DNA of 60,650 nt from an uncultured Mesonia sp. (GTDB taxonomy: Bacteria > Bacteroidota > Bacteroidia > Flavobacteriales > Flavobacteriaceae), in the NCBI GenBank assembly GCA_958296185.1, contig CATQIB010000002.1:1-60650 (forward strand). The letters are read 5' to 3'. The notes beneath the pieces are model-generated. The model ran no database searches and was not told the origin of the DNA. It saw only the letters and a program-made list of their open reading frames with translations. Both the position numbers and the translations under genes were made by a program. How positions within the stretch are numbered: the first letter of the stretch is position 1; every line of letters starts with the position of its first letter. Positions 47,444-56,749 of this stretch are shown piece after piece.

Positions 47444-49423
47444 ATGGATTTTTCAAATCATAATCTCACTCCTGATGAGCTTAAAAAGCTTTATGTTAAA
47501 ATGCTAAAGCCAAGGCTAATAGAAGAAAAAATGCTCATTTTGCTAAGGCAAGGAAAAATTTCAAAATGGTTTAGTGGTATTGGTCAAGAAGCTATCTCTG
47601 TGGGGGTTACCCTAAGTTTAAAACAAGACGAGTATATTTTACCAATGCATAGAAATCTTGGTGTCTTTACTTCAAAAGAAGTGCCTTTAAAGCGATTATT
47701 TGCCCAATGGCAAGGAAAGGCTAGTGGGTTTACCAAAGGAAGAGACCGCAGTTTTCACTTTGGTACGCAAGAGTACAAAATAATTGGAATGATTTCTCAT
47801 TTGGGTCCGCAGTTAGGGGTAGCCGATGGTATTGCCCTAGCACATAAAATAAGAAAAGAGCAGAAGGTAACTGCCGTATTTACAGGAGAGGGAGCCACCA
47901 GTGAAGGTGATTTTCACGAAGCCTTAAACATTGCCTCAGTTTGGAGTTTGCCCGTTTTGTTTTGTATAGAAAATAATGGCTATGGTCTATCTACCCCTGT
48001 TACTGAACAATATAATTGTCAAGATTTAGCTGATCGCGGAAGAGGTTACGGAATGGAATCTCATATTATTGATGGAAACAATATTATTGAAGTTTATTCT
48101 CAGGTTTCAGCTTTAGCTGAAAGCATTCGTGAAAACCCCAGACCAATATTATTAGAATTTAAGACATTCAGAATGCGCGGTCACGAGGAAGCTAGTGGAA
48201 CCAAATACGTACCAAAATCCTTAATGGATGCATGGTCTAAGAAAGACCCCATCGAGAACTTTAAAACCTATTTACTTAAAACCGGTGTTTTAAATCAACA
48301 AGAAATTGAACATCAAGAAGATCTTATTAAAGCCGAAATTAATCAGCATCTTGATATTGCCAATGCAGAATCGACAATTCAATCAACAATAGATGCTGAG
48401 TTAGCAGATGTTTATGCTAGCCACGAGCCCATTACTACAGACCCCCAAAGCAGTTCTAAAAAAGAAATGCGCTTTATCGATGCCATTTCATTAGGATTAA
48501 AACAAAGTATGCAAAAATTTGAAAACAGCATTATCATGGGGCAGGATATAGCCGATTATGGTGGGATTTTTAAAATTACCGAAGGCTTTTTAGACTTATT
48601 TGGTAAAGAGAGGGTACGCAATACACCTATCTGTGAATCGGGAATTGTAAGTACGGCAATGGGATTATCTATAAATGGTTATAAGAGCATAGTTGAAATG
48701 CAGTTTGCTGATTTTGTAAGTTCAGGTTTTAATCCCATTGTAAATTATTTGGCTAAAGTGCATTATAGATGGCAACAAAATGCAGATGTTGTGATTCGTA
48801 TGCCTTGCGGCGCTGGTGTTGGTGCTGGTCCTTTTCATAGCCAAACCAACGAAGCCTGGTTTACAAAAACTCCGGGTTTAAAAGTTATTTATCCTGCTTT
48901 CCCTTATGATGCCAAAGGATTATTAGCGGCAGCAATCGAAGATCCTAACCCAATAATGTTTTTTGAACACAAAGCCCTTTACCGAAGTATTCGCCAAGAA
49001 GTACCTACAGATTATTATACCTTACCCATAGGAGAAGCCTCTGTTTTGAGAAAAGGGCATGATGTAAGCATCATTACCTTTGGTGCAGGAGTGCATTGGG
49101 CACTTGAAAGTTTAGATAAAATGAAAAGCCTTTCGGCGGATTTAATTGACTTACGTTGTTTGCAACCAATAGATTGGGAAACCATTTTTGATTCCGTAAA
49201 GAAAACAGGAAAAGTTCTTATTTTACAAGAAGACACTATGTTTGGAGGCATAGCATCAGATATTTCGGCAACCATAACAGAAAAATGCTTTGAATGCTTA
49301 GACGCACCTATTTTTAGAGTGGCAAGCTTAGACACTCCGGTTCCGTTTGCAAGTGATTTAGAGAGCAATTTCTTAGCGAAGAAAAGGCTAGAGGAGAGCT
49401 TAGAAAAACTGATTGCTTATTAA
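47444..49423 (+). CDS. 2-oxoacid dehydrogenase E1, fused alpha-beta
   Basis: A 659-residue thiamine-diphosphate enzyme that decarboxylates 2-oxoacids, most likely branched-chain ones, and passes the acyl group to lipoyl E2. The alpha part (about 1-320) has the ThDP motif GEGATSEGDFHEALN near 148 with a second half ENNGYGLSTP near 175, and RMRGHEEASGT. The beta part (about 340-659) has ESGIVSTAMGLSINGYKSIVEMQFADF and RMPCGAGVGAGPFHSQ. Alpha-beta fusion is common in Bacteroidota. E2 and E3 genes are not nearby. Pyruvate or acetoin specificity cannot be excluded. Confidence 0.92.
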   Translation: MDFSNHNLTPDELKKLYVKMLKPRLIEEKMLILLRQGKISKWFSGIGQEAISVGVTLSLKQDEYILPMHRNLGVFTSKEVPLKRLFAQWQGKASGFTKGRDRSFHFGTQEYKIIGMISHLGPQLGVADGIALAHKIRKEQKVTAVFTGEGATSEGDFHEALNIASVWSLPVLFCIENNGYGLSTPVTEQYNCQDLADRGRGYGMESHIIDGNNIIEVYSQVSALAESIRENPRPILLEFKTFRMRGHEEASGTKYVPKSLMDAWSKKDPIENFKTYLLKTGVLNQQEIEHQEDLIKAEINQHLDIANAESTIQSTIDAELADVYASHEPITTDPQSSSKKEMRFIDAISLGLKQSMQKFENSIIMGQDIADYGGIFKITEGFLDLFGKERVRNTPICESGIVSTAMGLSINGYKSIVEMQFADFVSSGFNPIVNYLAKVHYRWQQNADVVIRMPCGAGVGAGPFHSQTNEAWFTKTPGLKVIYPAFPYDAKGLLAAAIEDPNPIMFFEHKALYRSIRQEVPTDYYTLPIGEASVLRKGHDVSIITFGAGVHWALESLDKMKSLSADLIDLRCLQPIDWETIFDSVKKTGKVLILQEDTMFGGIASDISATITEKCFECLDAPIFRVASLDTPVPFASDLESNFLAKKRLEESLEKLIAY

Positions 49424-49486
49424 TAGCATTTTAACAAATTATAGTTAAAAAATATTAATTAATTACAAGCCATTAGCAGCTTAGGG

Positions 49487-49494
49487 TATATTTG
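49487..49494 (+). promoter_or_regulatory. -7 box TATATTTG for the lipoprotein pair
   Basis: Perfect TAnnTTTG, ending 23 bases before the ATG at 49518. Transcription would begin near 49501, after the alternative TTG at 49497, so ATG 49518 is the better start for the lipocalin-like gene. Confidence 0.5.
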
Positions 49495-49517
49495 GATTGA
49501 ACCAAATAAATATAAAT

Positions 49518-50003
49518 ATGAACAGAATTGTAATTTTGCTTTTTTCTGCTTTACTTCTTCAAGCCTGTGGTACGACCAAGGTAGAACGTCAAGCAGAAAG
49601 AACCTTTAAAGGAGATTGGACATTAACCGATATCAGTTATCCAGGAAGTTCAGGATTCGTAGATGTCAACCTTTTTCAAGACGCTAAAGCCAATTGCTTT
49701 AGAGGCTCAAGTTGGTCTTTTGTTTCAAACAACAATCAAGGACAATATAGTTTATCAGGAACTAATTGTGAACAAGATATAAGAGAAATTGTTTGGACGG
49801 TTGAGGAAACCGATAAAAATACAGGTCTATACTACTTTACGTTAAAGGTGTTGAAAGACGGACAAAAAGCAAGGTTTGTTAAAACTGGATTTAAGCTTCG
49901 TCTAACGCAATTATCTGAAAATAATATGACTTGGGAACAAACGGTATCTTTTGAAGGTAAACCATTTGTAATACGCTTGGATTTTATTAAAAATAACTAT
50001 TAA
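49518..50003 (+). CDS. Lipocalin-like lipoprotein
   Basis: A 161-residue lipoprotein from ATG 49518. A signal peptide with lipobox LLLQAC gives lipidated C17. The mature part begins GTTKVERQAERTFKGDWTLTDISY, then shows CFRGSSWSFVSNNNQGQYSL and ends with paired strands, as in the lipocalin-like domain of small flavobacterial lipoproteins. Ligand and role are unknown. It is 11 bases ahead of the OmpA lipoprotein, and both probably use the promoter near 49487. Confidence 0.82.
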   Translation: MNRIVILLFSALLLQACGTTKVERQAERTFKGDWTLTDISYPGSSGFVDVNLFQDAKANCFRGSSWSFVSNNNQGQYSLSGTNCEQDIREIVWTVEETDKNTGLYYFTLKVLKDGQKARFVKTGFKLRLTQLSENNMTWEQTVSFEGKPFVIRLDFIKNNY

Positions 50004-50014
50004 AAAAACGCATT

Positions 50015-50710
50015 ATGAAAAAATATAGAAATCAATCACTAGCAATTTTATTATCAACTGCATTTATTTTTACAGGATGTGACGCAATTCAAAACGCTAA
50101 TAATACGCAAAAAGGAGGTGCCGCTGGTGCTGCAGGTGGAGCTGTAATAGGTGGTATAATCGGAAACAATGTAGGAGATGGAAATAATACCGCACTAGGG
50201 GCCATAATTGGTGGTGTTGTAGGTGGCGCAGCTGGTGCATATATTGGAAATAGAATGGATAAGCAAGCTCAAGAAATTGAGCAACAAGTACCAGGAGCAG
50301 AGGTTACCCGTGTAGGAGAAGGGATAAGCGTAACTTTTGATGAAAATAGCGGTGTTTATTTTGCTACCAATAAGAGTAACATTAATGAGAAGTCTAGAGA
50401 AACACTAGCTAAGTTAACCGAAATTTTTAAAGAATATCCCAACACCAATATTTTGGTAGAAGGACATACCGATAACACGGGAAGAGCAGAATACAATATG
50501 GGCTTGTCTAAAGAAAGAGCTATGTCTGTAACCAATTATTTAACGTCTAAAGGCTTATCGTCTTCGCGTTTTACGACAAAATGGTACGGAGAGGAGCAAC
50601 CAAAATATGATAATTCTACGGTAGAGGGGAGAGCCAAAAACAGACGGGTAGAAATAGCAATTGTTGCAAATGAGGAGTTAAAAGAAAAAGCTAAAAAACA
50701 AGCAGAATAA
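50015..50710 (+). CDS. OmpA-family lipoprotein with glycine zipper
   Basis: A 231-residue lipoprotein. Lipobox FIFTGC gives C22. A glycine-zipper segment at about residues 33-85 (GGAVIGGIIGNNVGDGNN, then LGAIIGGVVGGAAGAYIGNR) could insert into or pack against membrane. The C-terminal OmpA-like domain, about 105-222, binds peptidoglycan: VEGHTDNTGRAEYNMGLSKE holds the Asp that contacts diaminopimelate, and EGRAKNRRVEIAI holds the partner arginines. It anchors the outer membrane to the wall. A perfect palindromic terminator follows. Confidence 0.94.
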   Translation: MKKYRNQSLAILLSTAFIFTGCDAIQNANNTQKGGAAGAAGGAVIGGIIGNNVGDGNNTALGAIIGGVVGGAAGAYIGNRMDKQAQEIEQQVPGAEVTRVGEGISVTFDENSGVYFATNKSNINEKSRETLAKLTEIFKEYPNTNILVEGHTDNTGRAEYNMGLSKERAMSVTNYLTSKGLSSSRFTTKWYGEEQPKYDNSTVEGRAKNRRVEIAIVANEELKEKAKKQAE

Positions 50711-50717
50711 TCTTGAG

Positions 50718-50772
50718 ATATTGACAAAAAAAAAGTCTTCGCAATTTGCGAAGACTTTTTTTTTGTCAATAT
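50718..50772. terminator. 55-bp perfect palindrome: bidirectional terminator
   Basis: Two perfect 27-base arms meet at the T at 50745. The GC part is GTCTTCGC with GCGAAGAC, bordered by A9 on the left and T9 on the right and then by ATATTGAC with GTCAATAT. It works as an intrinsic terminator for the OmpA gene (plus) and for HPF (minus), whose stop lies three bases beyond. Confidence 0.93.
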
Positions 50773-50774
50773 AT

Positions 50775-51080
50775 TTAATGATGAGTTGCCATTTTTTCTT
50801 TCTTTTTTTGCAACTGTCTTTTTACATCATTCACACATTCGCTAATGGCCATTTCAAAATTTTCTTCATTTGCCGAAGCGAAAATTAATGGACCTGGTAA
50901 ACTCACCTTTATCTCGCAAATTCTTCCTTTTTCATTTGTAGTAGAGTTTTCGGTTTTGAAATATACTTCAGCTCCAACAATAAAATCGAATCTTGTTTTT
51001 AATTTTTCTAATTTGTCTTTTATAACCTGTTCTAATCTGTCGCTCGCCTTAACGTGAACATAATTGAAATTGATATCCAT
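50775..51080 (-). CDS. hpf: Ribosome hibernation factor, short HPF/RaiA type
   Basis: A 101-residue protein that binds the 30S decoding region and helps store ribosomes in slow growth. The sigma-54-modulation/RaiA fold is evident: MDINFNYVHVKASDRLEQVI, KLKTRFDFIVGAEVYFK, CEIKVSLPGPLIFASANEEN and AISECVNDVKRQLQKKKEK. It lacks the C-terminal dimerisation domain of long HPF, so it is the short form. Monocistronic, convergent with the OmpA gene. Confidence 0.95.
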   Translation of the reverse strand: MDINFNYVHVKASDRLEQVIKDKLEKLKTRFDFIVGAEVYFKTENSTTNEKGRICEIKVSLPGPLIFASANEENFEMAISECVNDVKRQLQKKKEKMATHH

Positions 51081-51174
51081 ATTGCTATATTTTTAAATTT
51101 ACTCTAAGATACGTTTTACCTCAGAAATTTCCTATTTTTTAACTACTATTAATACTGATTTTTATCAGTCTTCA

Positions 51175-51603
51175 TTAACGGTTGTTATTCGTTTTTATCG
51201 CTTTTTTCTCAAACCCTTTTGAATCAGAACTAAAGAGCTTTGTAATATCTGCTGTTTTTGTAGCCTGTAGCGCTTGATTGCCACGAATAGCTATTGGATA
51301 CACTAAAGTCTCAGGATGCTTATTCAAGATTTTAATTGCATCATGTTGATCTAAACTAGGTTTAGCATCTGCATAAATTTTCTTAAATATTGGATGTTGC
51401 TGATTTATTAATTCTGTTAAAGACTTATTTAATAGTTTACTCACTTCAACCCATTCGGTATCTGATATGTTATCCTTTTTAAGGTTAATGCTTAGCACCT
51501 TTATATCTGCGGCCTGTGCGGTCGCAAAACATTGTTTTCCTAATTCAATATCTGGATGATAAAGCAAGACCATTTGCCTGTCATCTCTTGTTAATAATGC
51601 CAT
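51175..51603 (-). CDS. ArsC/Spx-like protein lacking the usual catalytic cysteine
   Basis: A 142-residue thioredoxin-fold protein of the ArsC family shape: a short first strand (VLLYHPDIELGKQCFATAQ), a middle helical insertion (EWVEVSKLLNKSLTELIN) and a last part HPETLVYPIAIRGNQALQ with the cis-proline VYPIAI and following Arg. In arsenate reductases the first loop reads HNPRCSKSR; here it is HPDIELGK, so the catalytic Cys and its Arg are missing, and the next Cys is four residues later. Arsenate reduction is therefore unlikely. It may be regulatory or structural. Single gene. Confidence 0.75.
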   Translation of the reverse strand: MALLTRDDRQMVLLYHPDIELGKQCFATAQAADIKVLSINLKKDNISDTEWVEVSKLLNKSLTELINQQHPIFKKIYADAKPSLDQHDAIKILNKHPETLVYPIAIRGNQALQATKTADITKLFSSDSKGFEKKAIKTNNNR

Positions 51604-51759
51604 AGTTTAATTTTTAAAGTTAATAGATTAGAAAGTAACTATTTTTAAATTTATTTACCTAATGCTTTATAATAGCTTTAAGAAAAATAATATATTTTTT
51701 AACGCAATAAATAAAACTTTATATCCAAGAATTAACATCTAATTGTCAAATAATTAAAA

Positions 51760-51767
51760 TACCTTTG
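51760..51767 (+). promoter_or_regulatory. -7 box TACCTTTG for the DEAD-box gene
   Basis: Perfect TAnnTTTG, ending 13 bases before the helicase ATG at 51781. A TTG at 51743-51745 is 14 bases upstream, closer than usual, so the -33 element is uncertain. Confidence 0.45.
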
Positions 51768-51780
51768 CAAAAAATTACAG

Positions 51781-52898
51781 ATGGGAAATTTTAAGCAATT
51801 AGGAGTAAATAAAAATTTTATAAAAGCTTTATCCGAAATTAATATTAAAGAGCCTTCACCTATCCAAGAAGCCAGTATCCCGGTTTTACTTGATGGTCCC
51901 ACAGACTTTGTTGGATTGGCTCCAACGGGTACCGGAAAAACGGCTGCCTACGGAATACCATTATTGCAACAAATTGATCCATATACCCAACTGATACAGG
52001 CTGTAATTTTATCACCTACCAGAGAATTGGTGTTGCAAATAAAAAAGCAACTGTTTAAATTCACCAAATACAATGAGCCTAAAATATTTGTCGAAGCGGT
52101 TTATGGCGGTGAAAAAATTGATATTCAAATCAAAAATCTTAATCGGCCAACTCATATCGTGGTAGCCACACCAGGTCGATTAGTAGATTTAATAAAACGC
52201 AAAAAAATTGCTTTAAAAAACGTAAACCTTCTGGTTCTAGACGAAGCTGATGAGATGTTGAGTCTCGGGTTTAAAGATGAGTTAGATTTTGTTTTTACAA
52301 ACCACTCAAAACCAAGGGCAAAAGTGGTTGTTTTTCGGCAACAATGCCTGGGGCAATTCAACAGATTGTAAAGCAATATCTTAATCCTAAAGCACCCCAA
52401 ATAAGCACTATTAAGCAATCGGTGGTAATGAAAACATCACTCATCAATATGTACCAGTAACCCGAGAGAATAAAAATGATGTACTTATTCAATTACTAGA
52501 TTACAAAAAAGGTAAAAAAGGGATAATTTTTACCCGCACAAAAAAACAAGCGCAACAAATCAACGAAATATTGCAAAATGAAGGCTTTTCAATTGCTGCA
52601 TTAGAAGGCAATATGCAACAAAAAGAAAGAGAAAAAGTAATGAGGGCTTTTAAAAATGACAGTCTTCAGTATTTAATTTCTACAGATGTTGCCGCACGTG
52701 GAATAGATGTAAAAGATTTAGATTTGTATTACACTATCAATTACCCAGATCAAGTGGTGTACTATACCCATCGTAGTGGAAGAACCGCCCGAGCTGGCAA
52801 AACAGGTTTTTCGATAGCCCTTGATATTACCACACGAAATGCCAGAAATGAAGGAGATTGCACAAAAGCTAAATTTTAGCTTTAAAAAACTAAAGTAA
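51781..52898 (+). CDS. DEAD-box RNA helicase (three frameshifts)
   Basis: ATP-dependent RNA helicase of the compact RhlE-like kind, about 372 residues after repair. Q motif EPSPIQEASIPVLL, motif I APTGTGKTAAYG, Ia SPTRELVLQI, Ib ATPGRLVDLI, II VLDEADEML, III SATMPG, V STDVAARGIDV and VI HRSGRTARAG are all present. Breaks: T5 at 52331-52335 (one T short, hiding SATMP), AA at 52427-52428 (one A short), and near 52849-52851 (AGAAATG), after which the true tail reads MKEIAQKLNFSFKKLK. There is no long C-terminal extension. The end overlaps the convergent thioredoxin-like gene by 17 bases. Confidence 0.88.
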
Positions 52899-53339
52899 AA
52901 CTTATGCTTAGCGATTTGCAGTAAAAATCTTGCCCTGCTGTATAAAAGGGAAGGGAGCTTTGAACCGGTAATTTACCTAGAATTTTTCCATTCTCATTTA
53001 GATAAATAAGTGTGGGATAGGCTCTAACATTAAATTGTTGTGCCAAATAACGACCTTCTCCTTTTTCTGCATTGTATTTTAAGTTTATAAAATGTTGATT
53101 GTAAAAATAACCAACCTCTTTGTCTTTAAAAGTTTCCTTTTTAATTTTTTTACAAACTCCACACCATTAGGTATAAAATTCAATAAAGATCAATTTATCT
53201 TCTTTATTTGCGACTTCCAATGCTTCTCAATATCTCCTTTAAAGAAATCGATTCCCTTTTTTAAATTAGAATCATTTGCCTTTAATCCGTAAAGGAAAAA
53301 TAGAAGAATCCATACTTTATTCAAAACAAAATTATTCAT
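52882..53339 (-). pseudogene. Thioredoxin-like protein, broken by a frameshift and a stop
   Basis: About 152 residues if repaired. A signal peptide (MNNFVLNKVWILLFFLYGLK) leads to a thioredoxin fold: KLIFIEFYT, then the redox motif WCGVCKKIKKETF, then NVRAYPTLIYLNENGK with the cis-proline. A frameshift near 53224 (one A short on the minus strand; repair gives GDIEKALEVANKEDK) and an in-frame TAA at 53167-53169 directly before WCGVCK interrupt it. The stop is not explained by a one-base indel, so this may be a real pseudogene. It lies four bases after recQ on the same strand. It was probably an exported disulfide reductase. Confidence 0.75.
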
Positions 53340-53343
53340 TAAC

Positions 53344-55453
53344 CTAAGGATTAATTTTAAGATAGGTGAGAGCTAACCTAATTTGAGCATAGGGAATTTT
53401 TCCCTCAAAAAAATCAAAATAAGGTCTTAGCTGCTCTGGATTATTTAAGGCCTGCTTTGCAATTTTTACTTGCTTAATCGTAGATAAATCAACCCATTGT
53501 TTTAAATCTATGGCTTCTCCCTCTTCAAAAAGTTTTGCCAAATGCGAAAATACAGTGGTCTGGTTTAAACCACGAGTAATTGCAATTTCTTCAACTGTTT
53601 TTGCCTTTATTGTAAAGCGCTAAGGTTTTTTTATAGGTGCTTATCTTTTTCTTTCTTTTTTTTGCTCTAGAAACGTTTTAATCACCTCTATAAATTCGGG
53701 TCCATAGACTTCTAATTTGCGCTGACCTACGCCATCTAATGCTCAATAAGTCTTCTTCTGTTCTGCGGTCTTTCGCGATCCATTCTTTAAGCGTTGCATC
53801 GTTAAAGATTACATATGCCGGTACGTTTTCTTCTTGAGCTATGCGTAATCGCAGTGCTTTAAGCAAAGCATACAAACCTTTTGGTTTGCTTTTATTTTCT
53901 GAAATGGCTTTACTTAACTGCTTCTTGTCTTCTTGGGGTTTACTCAATTGTACAGGGTAATTCTCAAACAGCACTTTCTTAGAAAGTTGTGTTAATTTTA
54001 AATTATTGTTTTGATGAAAAGCAATTTCACAAAATCCTTGATTTATCAATTGAGTTAAATAGTGTTGCCATTCTTGCCATGCTATGTCTTTTCCTGTTCC
54101 GTAGGTTTTTATTCTATAATAGCCTTTCTCTTGAATAGATTGATTTTGAGATCCTCTTAATACATTAATCACCATCGAAGCGGGCTCTTGTTGTTTAAGT
54201 CTAGCAATGCAAGACAGCATTTTTTGAGCCAATATTCTTCCATCAAAAAAAACGGGTGGGTTTTTACAATTATCACAATGACCGCAATCTTTCTCTATAT
54301 ATTCACCAAAATAACTTAATAGAATACGACGTCTGCAATGCGTAGCTTCTGCAAATTCTTTCATTCTATCTAATTTGGCATTTTGCACCTCTTCATTACC
54401 AGCTCCTTCGGTAAATTTACGCAATTGAATAATATCGGCGTAAGTATGAAACAACAGCGCAGTTGATGCCACACCGTCTCTTCCAGCACGCCCTATTTCT
54501 TGGTAATAGCCTTCTATATTTTTAGGCATATTGTAATGAATAACATAGCGTACATTACTTTTATCTATGCCCATCCCAAAGGCTAGGGTGGCACAGATAA
54601 TCTTGGTTTTATCCCGAACAAAATTTTCTTGAATACGGTTACGCTCTTCAAAATTTAACCCAGCGTGATAGGCCTCGGCTTCATAGCCTCTTTGCTGTAA
54701 TTTAGCAGCTAAACCCTCTGTTCCTTTGCGACTTAAACAATAAATTATTCCGCTTTCGCTGGATTTATTATCGATAAAATCAAAAATTTGCTGCACTCGA
54801 TTAATTGCAGGTCTTGCCGTCAAAAAAATATTAGGCCTGTCAAATGAATTTAAAAATAAACGAGCCCGTGGTATATTTAGCTGATTGAGAATATCGGTTC
54901 GTGTGGCTTTATCGGCAGTAGCGGTTAAAGCTAAAATAGGAACTTCTGGAAGTTGATTTTTAAGAAAACCTAATTGTTGATAACTAGGTCTAAAATCATG
55001 CCCCCAAGAAGAAATACAGTGTGCTTCATCAATGGCTATTCCCGAAATATAATTAGAATTAAGTATAGGTTGTAGGCCCGGTAAACTTTCTGGCGCTACA
55101 TACAACAATTTTAATTTTTTTTGTGCTACTTGGTTTAAAACCTCTTGCTGGTCTGCTGCAGATTGACTGCTGTTAAAATAGGTTGCCTCGATACCATTCA
55201 CATCTAAAGCATCAACTTGATCTTTCATCAATGCAATTAGAGGCGAGATTACCAGTACCAAACCCTCAAATAACAATGCAGGTAGTTGAAAACATATTGA
55301 TTTACCACCACCGGTAGGCATAATTACAAGTCCGTCTTGGCCGCTTAAAAAATGTTGAATAATTTCATGCTGGTTTTTACGAAATTGATCATAACCAAAA
55401 TACTTTTTTAAAGTAGTATTAGCTTTTTCTTCCAAAACACTAGCAGTATGCAT
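53344..55453 (-). CDS. recQ: ATP-dependent DNA helicase RecQ (three frameshifts near C-terminus)
   Basis: A 3'-5' DNA helicase for recombination and repair, about 702 residues after repair. The helicase core has MPTGGGKSICF (K51), IDEAHCISSWGHDFRPSY, LTATADKATR and QEIGRAGRDG. The RQC zinc site is CRRRILLSYFGEYIEKDCGH with CDNC. The HRDC domain (EENVPAYVIFNDATLKEW) and a final helix-turn-helix domain (KTVEEIAITRGLNQTTVFSH) follow. Breaks lie near 53736-53746 (one base too many), in T5 at 53646-53650 (one short) and in T5 at 53598-53602 (one too many). The first 575 residues are intact. Confidence 0.93.
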
Positions 55454-55584
55454 CTATAATTAATTTAAACAGCAATATAATAGAATAAATATAAAATATA
55501 AAGAAAGCTTGGGCTTTTGTATAAGAGAATTGCTTGTATTTATAGGTACATATTTTAAGTTAATTTTAGTGTTTTTTAAGCCCT

Positions 55585-55612
55585 TGTTCTCAGAAAGCCC
55601 TTGTACCTTTAA
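55585..55612 (+). promoter_or_regulatory. Possible promoter TTG-N17-TACCTTTA for the OYE gene
   Basis: TTG at 55585-55587 and TACCTTTA at 55605-55612, 17 bases apart; the -7 box differs from TAnnTTTG only at the last base. It ends 16 bases before ATG 55629 and supports that start. Confidence 0.4.
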
Positions 55613-55628
55613 CCTAAATTTTAAGAAT

Positions 55629-56744
55629 ATGAAACAACCTATATTAGAACCTTTTGATTTAAATGGCTTGCAATTGGCTAATCGAGTGGTAATGGCACCA
55701 ATGACTAGAAGTCGCGCAAATAATGACGATTTAGTTCCTACAACTGACTTGCATGGTAAATATTACGAACAGAGGGCTAGCGCAGGTCTTATTATTTCTG
55801 AAGGGGTTAACGTCTCGCCCCAGGGGGCCGGCTATATTTATGTACCTGGTATTTATAACGATTCTCAAGTAGAAGCCTGGGAAAAAGTTACCCGCCAAAT
55901 TCACGAAGCTAAAGGTTTGTTTTTTATGCAATTGTGGCATGTAGGGCGTATTTCTCATCCCGATTTTTTAAACGGTGAAAAGCCTTTAGCACCTTCAGCA
56001 ATTAACCCCAATACCCAATCATTCACACCGGAGGGAATGAAGGATACCGTTACACCAAAAGCTATGACGCTAGAAGATATAGAACGCACTAAGAATGATT
56101 TTGTTCAAGCGGCCAAAAATGCGTTTCGAGCTAATTGCGATGGAATAGAAATTCACTCTTCTAATGGTTATCTTTTTCAGCAATTCTTTAATAAATGCTC
56201 CAATGTTCGTGACGATCAATACGGGGGAAGTATCGAGAATCGCGTACGATTTTTCTTTGAAGTTTTAGATGCTGTCATTCGAGAAGTGCCTGAAAATCGA
56301 GTAGGGGTAAGATTTAACCCAAGCGCACATAACATTTTTGGAATTGAAATAGATGAAGAAACAATTCCTACCTTTGAGTACATCATTAAACGATTAAACA
56401 ATTACGATCTGGCTTACGTTCATTTATCTGAGCCCTTTACAGATGTTTCTGATGTACCTTATGCGGTTTCCAACATCGCCGAACATTTTCGGCCTTTATA
56501 TCAAGGTAATTTAATGATTAATGGAGGATTTGATCAGCAAAAAGGTAATGAATATTTAGAAAAGAATTTAGCCGATTTAATTTGTTATGGTAAACCTTTT
56601 ATTTCAAACCCGGACTTGGTAGAGCGATTTAAAGAAAATCTTCCACTAACCGATTGGGATAAAGAAACTTTTTATACCCAAGGCTCACTAGGATATACAG
56701 ACTATCCAATTGTGTCAAAAAGTCATTTTCTTAATAAAATCTAA
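55629..56744 (+). CDS. Old yellow enzyme family alkene reductase
   Basis: FMN-dependent reductase of activated C=C bonds (NemA/XenB-like), using NAD(P)H. The start ATG 55629 gives 371 residues (MKQPILEPFDLNGLQLANRV); the longer reading from 55509 adds 40 residues not found in the family. Visible are RVVMAPMTRSRA (FMN site), FMQLWHVGRISHP, GIEIHSSNGYLFQQFFNKCS and YGGSIENRVRF, typical of the alkene-reductase group. The substrate is undefined. It starts a plus-strand series with the FAD oxidase and alcohol dehydrogenase, which hints at shared metabolism of carbonyl compounds or detoxification. Confidence 0.94.
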   Translation: MKQPILEPFDLNGLQLANRVVMAPMTRSRANNDDLVPTTDLHGKYYEQRASAGLIISEGVNVSPQGAGYIYVPGIYNDSQVEAWEKVTRQIHEAKGLFFMQLWHVGRISHPDFLNGEKPLAPSAINPNTQSFTPEGMKDTVTPKAMTLEDIERTKNDFVQAAKNAFRANCDGIEIHSSNGYLFQQFFNKCSNVRDDQYGGSIENRVRFFFEVLDAVIREVPENRVGVRFNPSAHNIFGIEIDEETIPTFEYIIKRLNNYDLAYVHLSEPFTDVSDVPYAVSNIAEHFRPLYQGNLMINGGFDQQKGNEYLEKNLADLICYGKPFISNPDLVERFKENLPLTDWDKETFYTQGSLGYTDYPIVSKSHFLNKI

Positions 56745-56749
56745 CCATT

